Origin: Candidatus Ferrigenium bremense
GTDB lineage: Bacteria; Pseudomonadota; Gammaproteobacteria; Burkholderiales; Gallionellaceae
Reading direction: 5' to 3'
DNA: 40,180 nt
NCBI GenBank assembly: GCA_019449635.1
Contig: JAGRPI010000022.1
Coordinates: 1-40,180, forward strand
Positions within the stretch are counted from its first letter, which is position 1; each line of letters begins with the position of its first letter. Below, one piece after another: positions 32,720 to 40,180 of the stretch. A program made the translations under genes and the position numbers. Under the pieces are notes generated by a model, which was not told the origin of the DNA, ran no database searches, and saw only the letters and a program-made list of their open reading frames with translations.

Positions 32720-33385
32720 ATGAATCCGAACAAAAACGACCGCGACGCAAACCAGCCGCTACATATTCATCTGGGAGATGACGAAGACGAGCATGACGAT
32801 GGCGAGGTGGAAATCATCCAGCCCCAGGCTCACAACGCAAATGACGTTACCACACGGGGTCGCTGGCTGCGCAACAAGCCTGTTCCTGCCGAAGGCGAGG
32901 AAGAATTGCCGCCCAGCAAGACCCAGATCAAAAAGCAGATGCACGAATTGCGCGACCTCGGCGAAGAACTGACCGATCTCAGCAAGGATCAGCTCGCGCA
33001 ACTCGACATCCCGGAAAATCTGCGCGATGCGGTCCGTGAGATGCATCGCATCAACAAGTTCGGCGCGCAACGCCGCCAACTGCAATATATCGGCAAGCTG
33101 ATGCGCGATGTCGACCCCGCACCGATCGTCGCCAAACTCAACGCATGGAAAGGCTACTCGCAACAGCACACCGCCTACATGCACCAACTGGAACGCTGGC
33201 GCGACCGTTTACTGGAAAGCGATACCGCGCTGACTGAACTGCTCGCCGACCATCCGGAAACCGATGTACAGCGCCTGCGCGCGCTGATCCGCAACGCGCA
33301 AAAAGAACAGGTGGCCGGGAAGCCTCCCAAGAATTACCGCGAAATTTTCCAGGTACTGAAAGAGATCATTCCCGAACCGGCGTGA
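32720..33385 (+). CDS. darP: Ribosome biogenesis factor DarP (YjgA, DUF615)
   Basis: The 221-residue protein has an acidic N-terminus (HLGDDEDEHDDGEVEII) and the DUF615 core: PPSKTQIKKQMHELRDLGEEL, INKFGAQRRQLQYIGKLMRDVD, HQLERWRDRLL and a C-terminal KNYREIFQVLKEI. DarP associates with the late 50S precursor. Its last 63 bases plus 5 beyond are duplicated downstream (33460-33527). Confidence 0.95.
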   Translation: MNPNKNDRDANQPLHIHLGDDEDEHDDGEVEIIQPQAHNANDVTTRGRWLRNKPVPAEGEEELPPSKTQIKKQMHELRDLGEELTDLSKDQLAQLDIPENLRDAVREMHRINKFGAQRRQLQYIGKLMRDVDPAPIVAKLNAWKGYSQQHTAYMHQLERWRDRLLESDTALTELLADHPETDVQRLRALIRNAQKEQVAGKPPKNYREIFQVLKEIIPEPA

Positions 33386-33527
33386 AGCGGATCGCATAGA
33401 CTGGAGGCTTGGCGCCACTCCCCGCACCGAAGGGCTGCGCCCCACCGTGTCCATGCCGCCCTCCCAAGAATTACCGCGAAATTTTCCAGGTACTGAAAGA
33501 GATCATTCCCGAACCGGCATGAAGCGG
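33323..33527. repeat. Duplicated darP 3' end separated by 69 bases
   Basis: Bases 33323-33390 recur as 33460-33527 with one difference in 68 (33382 G to A). The first copy holds the darP C-terminus and stop; the second is an orphan copy with the same stop context. The spacer (33391-33459) is GC-rich and reads as non-coding. A recent duplication or insertion event is likely. Confidence 0.9.
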
Positions 33528-33531
33528 CCTT

Positions 33532-33954
33532 TCAGTCGGGCTTGAAGTCGTACGGATAGGTTTGCAGCACCGGCTTCAACAGCATATCCTCGTCGATGAC
33601 GTGATCTCTTATCCAATCGCTCAGGAAATGGGAATAATGTTCTGCCGCACCATCCGACCATATGCCATCCCTGGTTATTAGTTCATCTTTCATGTGCTGA
33701 AACTCTTTCAGCATACGTTCATGCTCCATCTTGTTTTTGCCAAAAGGTAAATTGACCGCCTGTGCAACCTTTTCCTCATAGACAAAATGGGCGCACAGAT
33801 AATGTTCGAGCTGCTCAAACGCTTGTGCCAGGGCAAAACCATCCCTCGCCTTGATCATGGCCTCCACGCCGTTGACCATCACGATCAATTTCTTGTGATC
33901 GGCATCGATCGATGCGTTTCCGACACTCAGATCATCCGTCCATCTTTCCATCAT
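33532..33954 (-). CDS. Bacteriohemerythrin
   Basis: The 140-residue single-domain hemerythrin carries the di-iron ligands in order: DADHKKL, HYLCAHFVYEE (H...HxxxE), MEHERM and HVIDEDML (HxxxD). It should bind oxygen reversibly through its di-iron site in the cytoplasm and act as oxygen store or sensor partner. AGGA precedes the ATG at 33954 by 5 bases. It is convergent with darP; its 3' end lies 5 bases from the duplicated darP segment. Confidence 0.93.
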   Translation of the reverse strand: MMERWTDDLSVGNASIDADHKKLIVMVNGVEAMIKARDGFALAQAFEQLEHYLCAHFVYEEKVAQAVNLPFGKNKMEHERMLKEFQHMKDELITRDGIWSDGAAEHYSHFLSDWIRDHVIDEDMLLKPVLQTYPYDFKPD

Positions 33955-34179
33955 GCCATCCTGTGATATATCCGCCCGAAGCTTACTGCCAATACAAACG
34001 GGTCGCTTGGAATTCTACCCCACTAATGGGTGACGGCATATATGCCGAATAGTCTATGTATTTCGCTCTGGCCGCACCGCTGCCATCTTCCCAAATCTGT
34101 CGCAGAATACCCGTGTCTGAAGTACTGCACCGGCAACCCTGTTAAACTGCGCGCCTGAATTTGAGAAGCCAAAATTTCC

Positions 34180-35433
34180 ATGCTGATTACCGAATACCGC
34201 CTTGACCTCGTCATCCAGGCACTGCGCGCCATCCTGCCGCTGGCGCACCCCGCCGACACGACGCTGCGCTACTTCTTCAAGAACGAGCGCATCGGCTCGA
34301 ACGAACGCGAACTGGTCGCCGAGACCGTGTTCGGCGTGCTGCGCCATCGCCTGCTGCTGGAGCACGCCTGTGGCGAGAATGCTACCCCGCGCCGCATGGC
34401 ACTCGCCTGTCTGATCAGGTTCGGCGGCTATAACCTGCGCGAGATCGAACCGGTCTTGAAGCGCGACGAGAAGGAATGGCTCGCCACGGTGAAAGGCGTG
34501 AAAGCCGATAGCCTGCCATTGCCGGTGCAGGCCGAACTGCCCGAATGGCTGGTGGAAAAGATGCGCGCTTCCTGTTCGGATGAAGACATCCTCGCCATCG
34601 GCCTGTCGATGCAACAGGGCGCGCCGCTGGATATCCGCGTCAACACCCTGCTCGCCAAGCGCGACGAGGTGTTGCAACTGCTGCACGACAAAAACATCGA
34701 AGCCGCCGCCACGCCCTGGTCGTCCGTCGGCATCCGCCTCAAGGAAAAGATCCCGCTGAATAAAGACGCGCTGTTCACCGAAGGCAAGATCGAAGTGCAG
34801 GACGAAGGCAGCCAGTTGCTTGGCTACCTGCTCGCGCCGAAGCGCAACGATATGGTGGTGGATTTCTGCGCCGGAGCGGGCGGCAAGACATTGATGCTGT
34901 CCGCGCTGATGAATTCGCAGGGTCGCTTGTATGCAATGGATGTTTCGGAGAAACGCCTCGCCAACCTCAAGCCGCGCCTGAAACGCTCCGGCGCGAGCAA
35001 TATCCAGCCGATGCTGATTTCACATGAAAACGACCTCAAGGTGAAACGCCTGGCCGGCAAGATCGACCGCGTGCTGGTGGATGCGCCGTGCAGCGGTCTC
35101 GGCACGCTGCGCCGCAACCCGGACCTGAAATTCCGCCAATCGCCCGGCAGCATCGAGGAACTCACGCAAAAACAGGCCGCCATCCTCGCCTCCGCCAGCC
35201 GCCTGCCGAAGAAGGGAGGCCGCCTGGTGTACGCGACCTGCAGCATCCTGCCGGAGGAGAATCAGCAGATCGTGCAGGCCTTCCTCGCCGCACACCCCGA
35301 CTTCGTGCTGCGCCCCGCCGGCGAGGTGCTGCAACAGCAGAAGATCGCACTGGAAATGGGCGATTATCTGGAATTGCGCCCCCACCTGCACGGCACGGAT
35401 GGATTTTTTGCGGCTGTGCTGGAGCGGGTTTGA
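34180..35433 (+). CDS. RsmB/NOP-family rRNA m5C methyltransferase
   Basis: The 417-residue enzyme has an N-terminal helical region (about 1-140) and a class I SAM methyltransferase domain: VVDFCAGAGGKTLML (SAM binding), DVSEKRLANLKPR, VDAPCSGLGTLRRNPD and YATCSILPEEN. The two cysteines (PCS and TCS) are the nucleophile and release residues of RNA cytosine-C5 methyltransferases. The exact target base (RsmB-, RsmF- or other type) cannot be assigned by eye. It is divergent from hemerythrin with a 225-base gap in which I see no gene. Confidence 0.9.
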   Translation: MLITEYRLDLVIQALRAILPLAHPADTTLRYFFKNERIGSNERELVAETVFGVLRHRLLLEHACGENATPRRMALACLIRFGGYNLREIEPVLKRDEKEWLATVKGVKADSLPLPVQAELPEWLVEKMRASCSDEDILAIGLSMQQGAPLDIRVNTLLAKRDEVLQLLHDKNIEAAATPWSSVGIRLKEKIPLNKDALFTEGKIEVQDEGSQLLGYLLAPKRNDMVVDFCAGAGGKTLMLSALMNSQGRLYAMDVSEKRLANLKPRLKRSGASNIQPMLISHENDLKVKRLAGKIDRVLVDAPCSGLGTLRRNPDLKFRQSPGSIEELTQKQAAILASASRLPKKGGRLVYATCSILPEENQQIVQAFLAAHPDFVLRPAGEVLQQQKIALEMGDYLELRPHLHGTDGFFAAVLERV

Positions 35434-35467
35434 TCCGGAGCGAGCTAACCCGGATTTCCATTAGCTT

Positions 35468-35592
35468 CGTCATTCCCGCGAAGGCGGGAATCCAGTGAGA
35501 CAAAGATTTCGCGAAGCGAACAAGACTTAGGTTCTGTCCTGCTGCGCAGGGATTATTTAACCGACCGGATTCCCGCCTTCGCGGGAATGACG
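35468..35592. repeat. 125-bp element with perfect 26-base inverted ends (dRS3-like)
   Basis: Ends 35468-35493 and 35567-35592 are perfect inverse copies of CGTCATTCCCGCGAAGGCGG plus GAATCC. ATTCCCGC...GCGGGAAT ends of this kind are widespread in proteobacteria and recall neisserial dRS3 repeats. The inner 73 bases carry a TTCGCGAAGCGAA palindrome. It lies between the convergent methyltransferase and ssb genes and may also terminate transcription. Confidence 0.85.
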
Positions 35593-35692
35593 CTGTTGTC
35601 GGTTATACCGGATGCCATCAATCCATTCACATTCCGACAAGCTCAATGCGAACGGATTGGTGGTTAATTCGCGCCAGATCAATAGGTAAAAA

Positions 35693-36172
35693 CTAGAACG
35701 GGATATCGTCGTCGAAATTATCGAAACTGCCCTTGGCGGCCGGTGCTGCCTTGGCGGGAGCGCTGCCGGATGAAGCGGCGGGCTTGCTTGGCCGCGACTC
35801 GCTACGCTCGTTTTCCACCACCTCGAAGCTGCCGCTGCCGGACGATTTTCCGCCGAGCATGGTCATCTCGTTGACGATGATCTCGGTGGTGTAGCGGTCC
35901 TGCCCTTCCTTGGTCTGCCACTTGCGGGTCTGCAGCTTGCCCTCGACGTAGATCTGCGAGCCCTTCTTCAGGTATTCCCCGGCGATCTCGGCGAGGCGGC
36001 GGTAGAACACCAGGTTATGCCATTCGGTCTTTTCCTGCTTCTCGCCGCTCTTGTCCTTCCAGTTTTCGGAAGTCGCCAGCGTGGCGTTGGTCACCGCTTC
36101 GCCATTGGTCATGTAGCGGGTTTCCGGGTCCTTGCCCAGGCGGCCTATCAGAATCACTTTGTTCACCGACAT
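35693..36172 (-). CDS. ssb: Single-stranded DNA-binding protein
   Basis: The 159-residue protein has the OB fold ([55 protein letters not shown]), a Ser/Pro/Ala linker and the acidic C-terminal tip DDDIPF that recruits replication and repair partners. It starts 1 base after the transporter stop, so the two are co-transcribed. Confidence 0.98.
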   Translation of the reverse strand: MSVNKVILIGRLGKDPETRYMTNGEAVTNATLATSENWKDKSGEKQEKTEWHNLVFYRRLAEIAGEYLKKGSQIYVEGKLQTRKWQTKEGQDRYTTEIIVNEMTMLGGKSSGSGSFEVVENERSESRPSKPAASSGSAPAKAAPAAKGSFDNFDDDIPF

Positions 36173-36173
36173 G

Positions 36174-37550
36174 TCATGCTCCTTTCATCACGAGTTGTTC
36201 CACCGCTGCTTCGTCAAATCCATGCTTGTCCACCTTGAGGCAGGCCATGCGCTCTGCTGCGACCACCATCACCTCGCGCACCCCGGAAAGCTGCGCAAGG
36301 CGCCGGCGCAATTCTACCGCGGCGGCGTCATTCATTTCCGGCAAATGATACATCCGGGTGCGCACCGCCGCCGGCGATTGCATCCCGGCTGCGACGATCA
36401 GCCACAATAACAGCAACACGATGCCGAACACAAACACGGCATTGCCGCCGACGAACTGCATCAGCGCGCCGCCTATCGTCGCGCCGAAGAATGCGCCGAG
36501 GAATTGCACGCTGCTGTACACGCCCATCGCCGTTCCCCTGGCAGCCAGCGGCGCAACGATGCTGACCAGCGTGGGCAGCTTGGCCTCCAGCACGTTGAAC
36601 GCGGTGAAGAACACCAGCAGCGCGACCGTCACGCTCCACAGGCCGGGCGGCGCGAACAGCAATATGGCTTGCGCAACCGCCGCCAGCGCGATCGCCAGCA
36701 GGAACACCTGTTTTACCTTGCCCTTCTTTTCCGAGACGAAGATAAACGGCAGCATCAATACAAAAGCCGCCAGCATCACCGGCAGATAGACCTTCCAATG
36801 CTGCGACACCTCCAGCCCGTCGGCATGCAGCAGGGATGGCACCTGCATGAACACCGACATCAGGATCGCGTGCACCGTGAAAATGCCGAAATCGAGGCGC
36901 AGCAGATCCTTGTGGCGCAGCACCTCGCCGAGGCGCTTGCTGTTCGCCTCGGTATCGCTGTGGAAGCGCGTGATCGCCGGATCGGGCACCACGAAGCGCA
37001 CCACCAGCAGGGCCAGCAGGGCCAGCACGCCGGTCATGGCGAAGATGCCGGGCACGCCCATCACACCGTTGAGCACCGGCGACAGCACCAGCGACAGCGA
37101 AAAAGTCGCGCCGATGGTCATGCCGATCAGCGCCATCGCACGGGTGCGGACTTCCTCGCGGGTCAGGTCGGCAGTGAGCGCCATCACAGCCGCATTCAGC
37201 GCGCCCGCGCCCTGCACCACGCGCCCGACGATGACCCAGTGGATATTATCCGCCGAGGCGGCGATGAAGCTGCCCAGCGCGAACAGCAACAGGCTGACGT
37301 AGATCACCGGCTTGCGCCCGTAGCGGTCGGACAGCCAGCCGGCGGGGATCTGCAGGATCGCCTGGGTCAACCCGTAAGCGCCAAGCGCGATGCCCATCAG
37401 CAGATGGCTCTCGCCGCCGGGCAGATGTTCCGCATACAGCGCGAAGACCGGCAGGATGATGAACAGCCCGAGCATGCGCAGGCCATAAATGCTCGCCAAG
37501 CCGAGGCTGGCGCGACGCTCGGTCGCGGTCATGGTATTTGTTGCAGGCAT
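36174..37550 (-). CDS. yajR: YajR-like major facilitator with C-terminal ferredoxin-like domain
   Basis: The 458-residue protein has twelve predicted membrane helices (about residues 15-395), motif [17 protein letters not shown], and a 60-residue cytoplasmic tail ([45 protein letters not shown]). That tail fits the YAM domain of YajR, a ferredoxin-like fold similar to heavy-metal domains but without CxxC. The substrate is unknown. The start at 37550 ([13 protein letters not shown]) is the most likely; it lacks a clear ribosome binding site. The yajR-ssb order fits betaproteobacteria. Confidence 0.9.
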   Translation of the reverse strand: MPATNTMTATERRASLGLASIYGLRMLGLFIILPVFALYAEHLPGGESHLLMGIALGAYGLTQAILQIPAGWLSDRYGRKPVIYVSLLLFALGSFIAASADNIHWVIVGRVVQGAGALNAAVMALTADLTREEVRTRAMALIGMTIGATFSLSLVLSPVLNGVMGVPGIFAMTGVLALLALLVVRFVVPDPAITRFHSDTEANSKRLGEVLRHKDLLRLDFGIFTVHAILMSVFMQVPSLLHADGLEVSQHWKVYLPVMLAAFVLMLPFIFVSEKKGKVKQVFLLAIALAAVAQAILLFAPPGLWSVTVALLVFFTAFNVLEAKLPTLVSIVAPLAARGTAMGVYSSVQFLGAFFGATIGGALMQFVGGNAVFVFGIVLLLLWLIVAAGMQSPAAVRTRMYHLPEMNDAAAVELRRRLAQLSGVREVMVVAAERMACLKVDKHGFDEAAVEQLVMKGA

Positions 37551-37645
37551 GGATGATTCTGGAAAGATGCAAAAAGTGGCGCATTTTAACAGGTCGCCGG
37601 AAACCGTGGTCTGTCCCCGTTCATTACCGTTCATTAAACTGATCG

Positions 37646-38257
37646 CTACATGACCGGCAAATCCTCACGGGGCAAGTCGAGGGCCTCCAGAACCTTGAGC
37701 GCCGCGTAGGCATCGTTTGCCGCATAGAGCAATTGCTGCGGGGTGAGCCGGGACTGCGACCAGTTGGAGGTGGTCACATGCCGCGACTTGGCAAAGCGCT
37801 GCTTGAAGACCAGCCCCACCGCCGCCCGGACGCCTATGTGCTTGTGGTAGCCGTCCATGCTGAACACCGTATTGAGATCGACCACCCCGCCCAGATGCAC
37901 GCCCAGCTTCGCGTAGATATGCCCGCTATCCGACTTGAGGTCGAAGCCCACCTTGAGAATCTGTTCCGATTGCAGCAACTCGACCAGGTACGGATGCCCG
38001 TCCGCCCGATGCAGTTGAAACAGGTAGGCCTTGTCGTGCAGCGCAAACTGCACCACGTGCGGCCCTTCGCTGACATCGCCCGTGACGAACGTCGGCCTGG
38101 ATTCGGTATCGAATCCAACGAGGCCCGCCGCCTTGATCTCGTCCGTGGCGGACGCGAACTCCCCCTTGGTCGCCGGCACATGGATGCGCTCCAGCGTGAG
38201 TCCGACGAATGGTTGCAAAACGGCGATCTCAGCCTTGGTCGGGACGGTTTTTTTCAT
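37646..38257 (-). CDS. DEDDy 3'-5' exonuclease domain protein
   Basis: The 203-residue protein is a stand-alone RNase D-type exonuclease domain. Exo I is GLVGFDTESRP (Asp, Glu), Exo II is LKVGFDLKSD, and Exo III is LLYAANDAYAALKV with the Tyr and Asp of DEDDy enzymes. The metal ligands appear complete. It lacks HRDC domains, so it is not RNase D itself. The substrate (structured RNA or DNA) is not determined. The following gap 38258-38400 holds a TCCCCCT-TGC-AGGGGGA hairpin (38352-38368), perhaps a family A remnant. Confidence 0.85.
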   Translation of the reverse strand: MKKTVPTKAEIAVLQPFVGLTLERIHVPATKGEFASATDEIKAAGLVGFDTESRPTFVTGDVSEGPHVVQFALHDKAYLFQLHRADGHPYLVELLQSEQILKVGFDLKSDSGHIYAKLGVHLGGVVDLNTVFSMDGYHKHIGVRAAVGLVFKQRFAKSRHVTTSNWSQSRLTPQQLLYAANDAYAALKVLEALDLPREDLPVM

Positions 38258-38400
38258 AGGGCGAGGGTACCTGATATTTGAATTGAGGTGCGCGTTTCAG
38301 TGCAGTGCATTCTTGAATGCAGAATCACTCCGGCCCTGGAAGGGCATACCCTCCCCCTTGCAGGGGGAAGGAATGGGCATGATCATATTTGGAAATGGCT

Positions 38401-39837
38401 CTATGCTTTCACTGCCCGTGCGCGTAACTGCCCGCACGCCCCTTCGATCTCCTGCCCTGCCGAATCGCGTATCCGGACGAGGATGCCATGACTATGCAGG
38501 GTGTGCGCCATGAACGAGGTTCGCTCGGCTGAGGGGCGACGATAGGCTAGTCCGTCGACTTCGTTGAAAGGGATGAAGTTCATGACGGCGTATTTCCCGG
38601 AGAGGAGCCGGACTATCCCCCCCAGCTCGGCGTCGCTGTCGTTGACGCCCTCGATCAACGTCCATTGATATTGCACCGGATAGCCGGTGGCGCGCGCATA
38701 CGCTTCGCCGCGCTCCACCAGCTCTTCGATAGCAATCTGTGGTGCATGAGGCAGCAACCTGGCGCGCAGTGCCGCATCGGTGGTGTGCAGTGAAATGGCG
38801 AGCGCCGGTTTGACCGCAGGGGTTGAAGATTGCTTTTGCGAGCCTTTGTCTTGCGACAAAATACCTGCTTGACCCACTTCTCGATTGCCCCATCTCCCCA
38901 ACCCCTCCCAGCCTCCCCTTGTCAGGGGAGGAGCCGACTCTGCTCTCCCCCTGACAAGGGGGAGTTGGAGGGGGTTTGAACCTGATAAAAAATCCGGATC
39001 CATCAGCCGCTCAAACACCCGCAAATCGCCCACCGTAGACAACACCAGATTCTTGTGGCCAATGTTGCCTTGTGTACCAAGCAGCTGAATCGCTTCGAGC
39101 ACGTTGTCGAGATTGTGGGCCGGTTCGCCCATGCCCATGAACACCACCTTGCTCACCGCGCGGCGTTTGCGCGCGAGCACCACCTGGGCGACGATCTCGG
39201 CGCTGCCGAGCTGGCGCAGCAAACCGGCGCGGCCGCTCATGCAGAACACACACCCCACGGCGCAGCCCACCTGCGTCGAAACGCACAGACCGCCACGCGG
39301 CAGCAGCACGCTCTCCACCATCTGGCCGTCACGCAGTTCGACCAGCAGTCGCGCAACGCCCTCGTTATCGGAAAATCCGCGTAGCGCTACGTTTGCCCCC
39401 TCTCCCGCAAGATTTATAGATGGCCTTTCTCGTTCGCCTGGCTCCGCCCCCCTCGCTTCGCTCTCCCCGCTCGCGGGATAACCAGCGACTTGCCCGCTTG
39501 CGGGCTTAGTCGAATGGCTAGTAGTTGCATCAGAGGATTGAGGTGAGGGACGGCGGGGCAGGGTTGGGGTGGGGGAACGGTCATAGCTTCCATGATTATT
39601 GGTGGTATCCATCCCATGACTGTTGGCGGGATATTCGCTGCGCAGGCGCGCCAGTCCATGCAACTCCGCCTCGATGGCGGGCAGCTCGTTGCGCAGCGCA
39701 AGCGGAAAGAAAGTCTCTGCGGGACTGTGCTTCCTGTCGTACGAACCGACCTGGCTCCAACCGCGCAGCAGACGATCTTCGTGGCACGGCTTGGCACCGA
39801 GATCACGCAGACGTTGGCGAAGCTGTGCGATACGCAT
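38401..39837 (-). CDS. RlmN-family radical SAM RNA methyltransferase (two large repeat insertions)
   Basis: The core has CVSTQVGCAVGCVFCMSG (cluster Cys192, Cys196, Cys199), KVVFMGMGEPAHNLDNVL, KPALAISLHTTDAALR, FIPFNEVDGLAYRRPS and GACGQLRAR with the catalytic C-terminal Cys. RlmN enzymes methylate C2 of adenosine in 23S rRNA and tRNA; this protein may be a paralogue rather than RlmN proper. At 478 residues it is about 110-120 longer than similar proteins. Two blocks explain this: residues about 72-158 (repeat DNA 39364-39624) and about 280-340 (38818-39000). Both keep the frame and avoid the catalytic segments. Start at ATG 39837; a TTG at 39861 is possible. Confidence 0.88.
   Translation of the reverse strand: MRIAQLRQRLRDLGAKPCHEDRLLRGWSQVGSYDRKHSPAETFFPLALRNELPAIEAELHGLARLRSEYPANSHGMDTTNNHGSYDRSPTPTLPRRPSPQSSDATTSHSTKPASGQVAGYPASGESEARGAEPGERERPSINLAGEGANVALRGFSDNEGVARLLVELRDGQMVESVLLPRGGLCVSTQVGCAVGCVFCMSGRAGLLRQLGSAEIVAQVVLARKRRAVSKVVFMGMGEPAHNLDNVLEAIQLLGTQGNIGHKNLVLSTVGDLRVFERLMDPDFLSGSNPLQLPLVRGRAESAPPLTRGGWEGLGRWGNREVGQAGILSQDKGSQKQSSTPAVKPALAISLHTTDAALRARLLPHAPQIAIEELVERGEAYARATGYPVQYQWTLIEGVNDSDAELGGIVRLLSGKYAVMNFIPFNEVDGLAYRRPSAERTSFMAHTLHSHGILVRIRDSAGQEIEGACGQLRARAVKA
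38833..38977 (-). repeat. Family C and family A elements inserted in the rlmN-like gene (insert 2)
   Basis: Bases 38900-38977 are family A (AACCCCTCC, CTCCCCTTGTCAGGGGAG, CTCCCCCTGACAAGGGGGAG, GGAGGGGGTT). Bases 38836-38875 are family C: TGCGAGC, TTTGTC, TTGC, GACAAA, ATACCTGCTTGACCC. Its flanks match the lnt copy at 10893-10929 while the stem differs (ATCCGC/GCGGAT there). The coding frame (GQAG...S[QH]K) is the same in both genes. Confidence 0.85.
39364..39624 (-). repeat. Composite repeat insertion in the rlmN-like gene (insert 1)
   Basis: About 260 bases contain, in order: a perfect 12-base palindrome CGTAGCGCTACG (39384-39395), a CTCCCGC-type tract, CGCTTCG/CTCGCGGG repeats, the family B element (39478-39530, identical core to lysA), and GGGTTGGGGTGGGGGAACGG. 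The coding strand yields SHSTKPASGQVAGY in the same frame as in lysA. Several elements seem to have landed next to each other. Confidence 0.8.
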
Positions 39838-39996
39838 GGGAGAGTGAGAGACGAGAATCAAAGTGTGTTTGAAAATAGTTGCGGGGAAGCTGTTTTGATT
39901 TTAACCCAATGAAGCGCTGATTAAATCCTCCGTTCGCCCTGAGCCAGGCAAGTCCGCATACGCGAGGCAAGGCGTGAGCAGGAAACAGTATGTATC

Positions 39997-40051
39997 TCAA
40001 AACCCACCCCCCCCTCCAACTCTCCCTTGCCAGGGGGAGTGACCTTCCCCC
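39997..40051. repeat. Truncated family A element beside the IS
   Basis: AAAACCCACCCCCCCCTCCA, then TCCCTTGCCAGGGGGAG and CTTCCCCC, is the first two thirds of a family A element. The expected second hairpin breaks off at about 40050, where different sequence leading into the transposase begins. Confidence 0.65.
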
Positions 40052-40180
40052 GAAAAATCGTCTTCCAAGGGTAACGTAAAATCGAGTTACTTATGGAAAG
40101 GAAGATGATGAAGATACCGAAGCAGGAATACACCGCCGAATTCAAGGAGCTGGCGGTCAAGCGCATCAAGGAAGGCGTGA
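40052..40180 (+). mobile_element. Left end of an IS3-type insertion sequence (continues past the window)
   Basis: The transposase reading frame starts 56 bases from the break in the family A repeat at about 40051. The exact terminal repeat is not certain; GAAAAATCGTCTTCCAAGGG lies near the presumed edge. Only this end is in view. Confidence 0.5.
40108..40180 (+). CDS. IS3-family transposase OrfA, N-terminal fragment (3' end outside window)
   Basis: The open frame begins MKIPKQEYTAEFKELAVKRI and continues KEGV at the window end. This is the helix-turn-helix start of IS3-family OrfA proteins, which bind the IS ends. AAGGA stands 5 bases before the ATG at 40108; in-frame ATGs at 40093 and 40105 are less well placed. 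Confidence 0.8.
   Translation, partial: MKIPKQEYTAEFKELAVKRIKEGV

Noticed and set aside
35780-35820. Possible repeat-derived NERSESRP stretch in the SSB linker
   Set aside because: SSB linkers are naturally low in complexity and variable; no second copy or clean hairpin was found.
1-40180. CRISPR array
   Set aside because: Repeats found are palindromic elements at scattered sites; no regularly spaced direct repeats with unique spacers.
1-40180. tRNA or rRNA genes
   Set aside because: No cloverleaf or T-loop GTTCGAATC-type motif in a proper context was found by eye; a covariance search would be more reliable.

Overview
The window looks like chromosome from a betaproteobacterium, most likely Nitrosomonadales/Gallionellaceae-like. 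This rests on the gene orders (miaB-phoH-ybeY-corC-lnt-glyQ-glyS-gmhB-plsC; nrdR-ribD-ribE-ribBA-ribH-nusB-thiL-pgpA), the protein sequences and moderately GC-rich coding DNA. Taxonomy is inferred from gene content, as there is no rRNA in the window.

Layout. At 1-2.4 kb are an open-ended histone H1-like gene, lysA with its small lipoprotein partner lptM, and divergent cyaY. At 2.4-18.6 kb, mostly on the minus strand, runs an old housekeeping block read right to left: miaB, phoH, ybeY, corC, (EAL protein), (plus-strand pseudouridine synthase), lnt, (GIY-YIG), (AAA island), glyQ, glyS, gmhB, plsC, and a YgjP-type metallopeptidase. The AT-richer AAA island (about 7.8-10.6 kb) interrupts this block and carries a membrane-anchored tandem AAA ATPase plus a 55-residue membrane protein. 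At 18.7-22.9 kb on the plus strand are a 31-residue membrane protein, a secreted TPR/NTF2-like protein, an L,D-transpeptidase, an exported cyclophilin and lpxH. At 22.9-32.7 kb on the minus strand are a thermonuclease-Excalibur protein, pgpA, thiL, nusB, ribH, ribBA, ribE, ribD, nrdR, glyA and pmbA; this is the riboflavin and one-carbon block. At 32.7-40.2 kb are darP, a hemerythrin, an RsmB-type methyltransferase, ssb, a YajR-like transporter, a DEDDy exonuclease, an RlmN-type radical SAM enzyme and the first codons of an IS3-type transposase.

The most striking property is saturation with small palindromic repeat elements. Many sit inside conserved housekeeping genes without breaking the reading frame: lysA, ygjP-like, glyQ, lnt, ybeY, phoH, the TPR gene, lpxH, ribD and rlmN-like (twice). 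One family (lysA, lpxH, rlmN-like) is inserted in the same orientation and frame each time. Its hairpin stems differ between copies by compensating changes while the flanks are conserved. A second family (lnt, rlmN-like) shows the same behaviour. A GC-rich double-hairpin family supplies the C-terminal codons and stop codons of lnt and ribD. Other families (AGCCACGGAT type, TTAGTCG type, a 144-bp TIR element, a 125-bp dRS3-like element) are confined to intergenic gaps, often touching stop codons. This resembles the in-frame palindromic elements known from Rickettsia, but the families here are different in sequence. I regard it as the best candidate for an undescribed system in the window.
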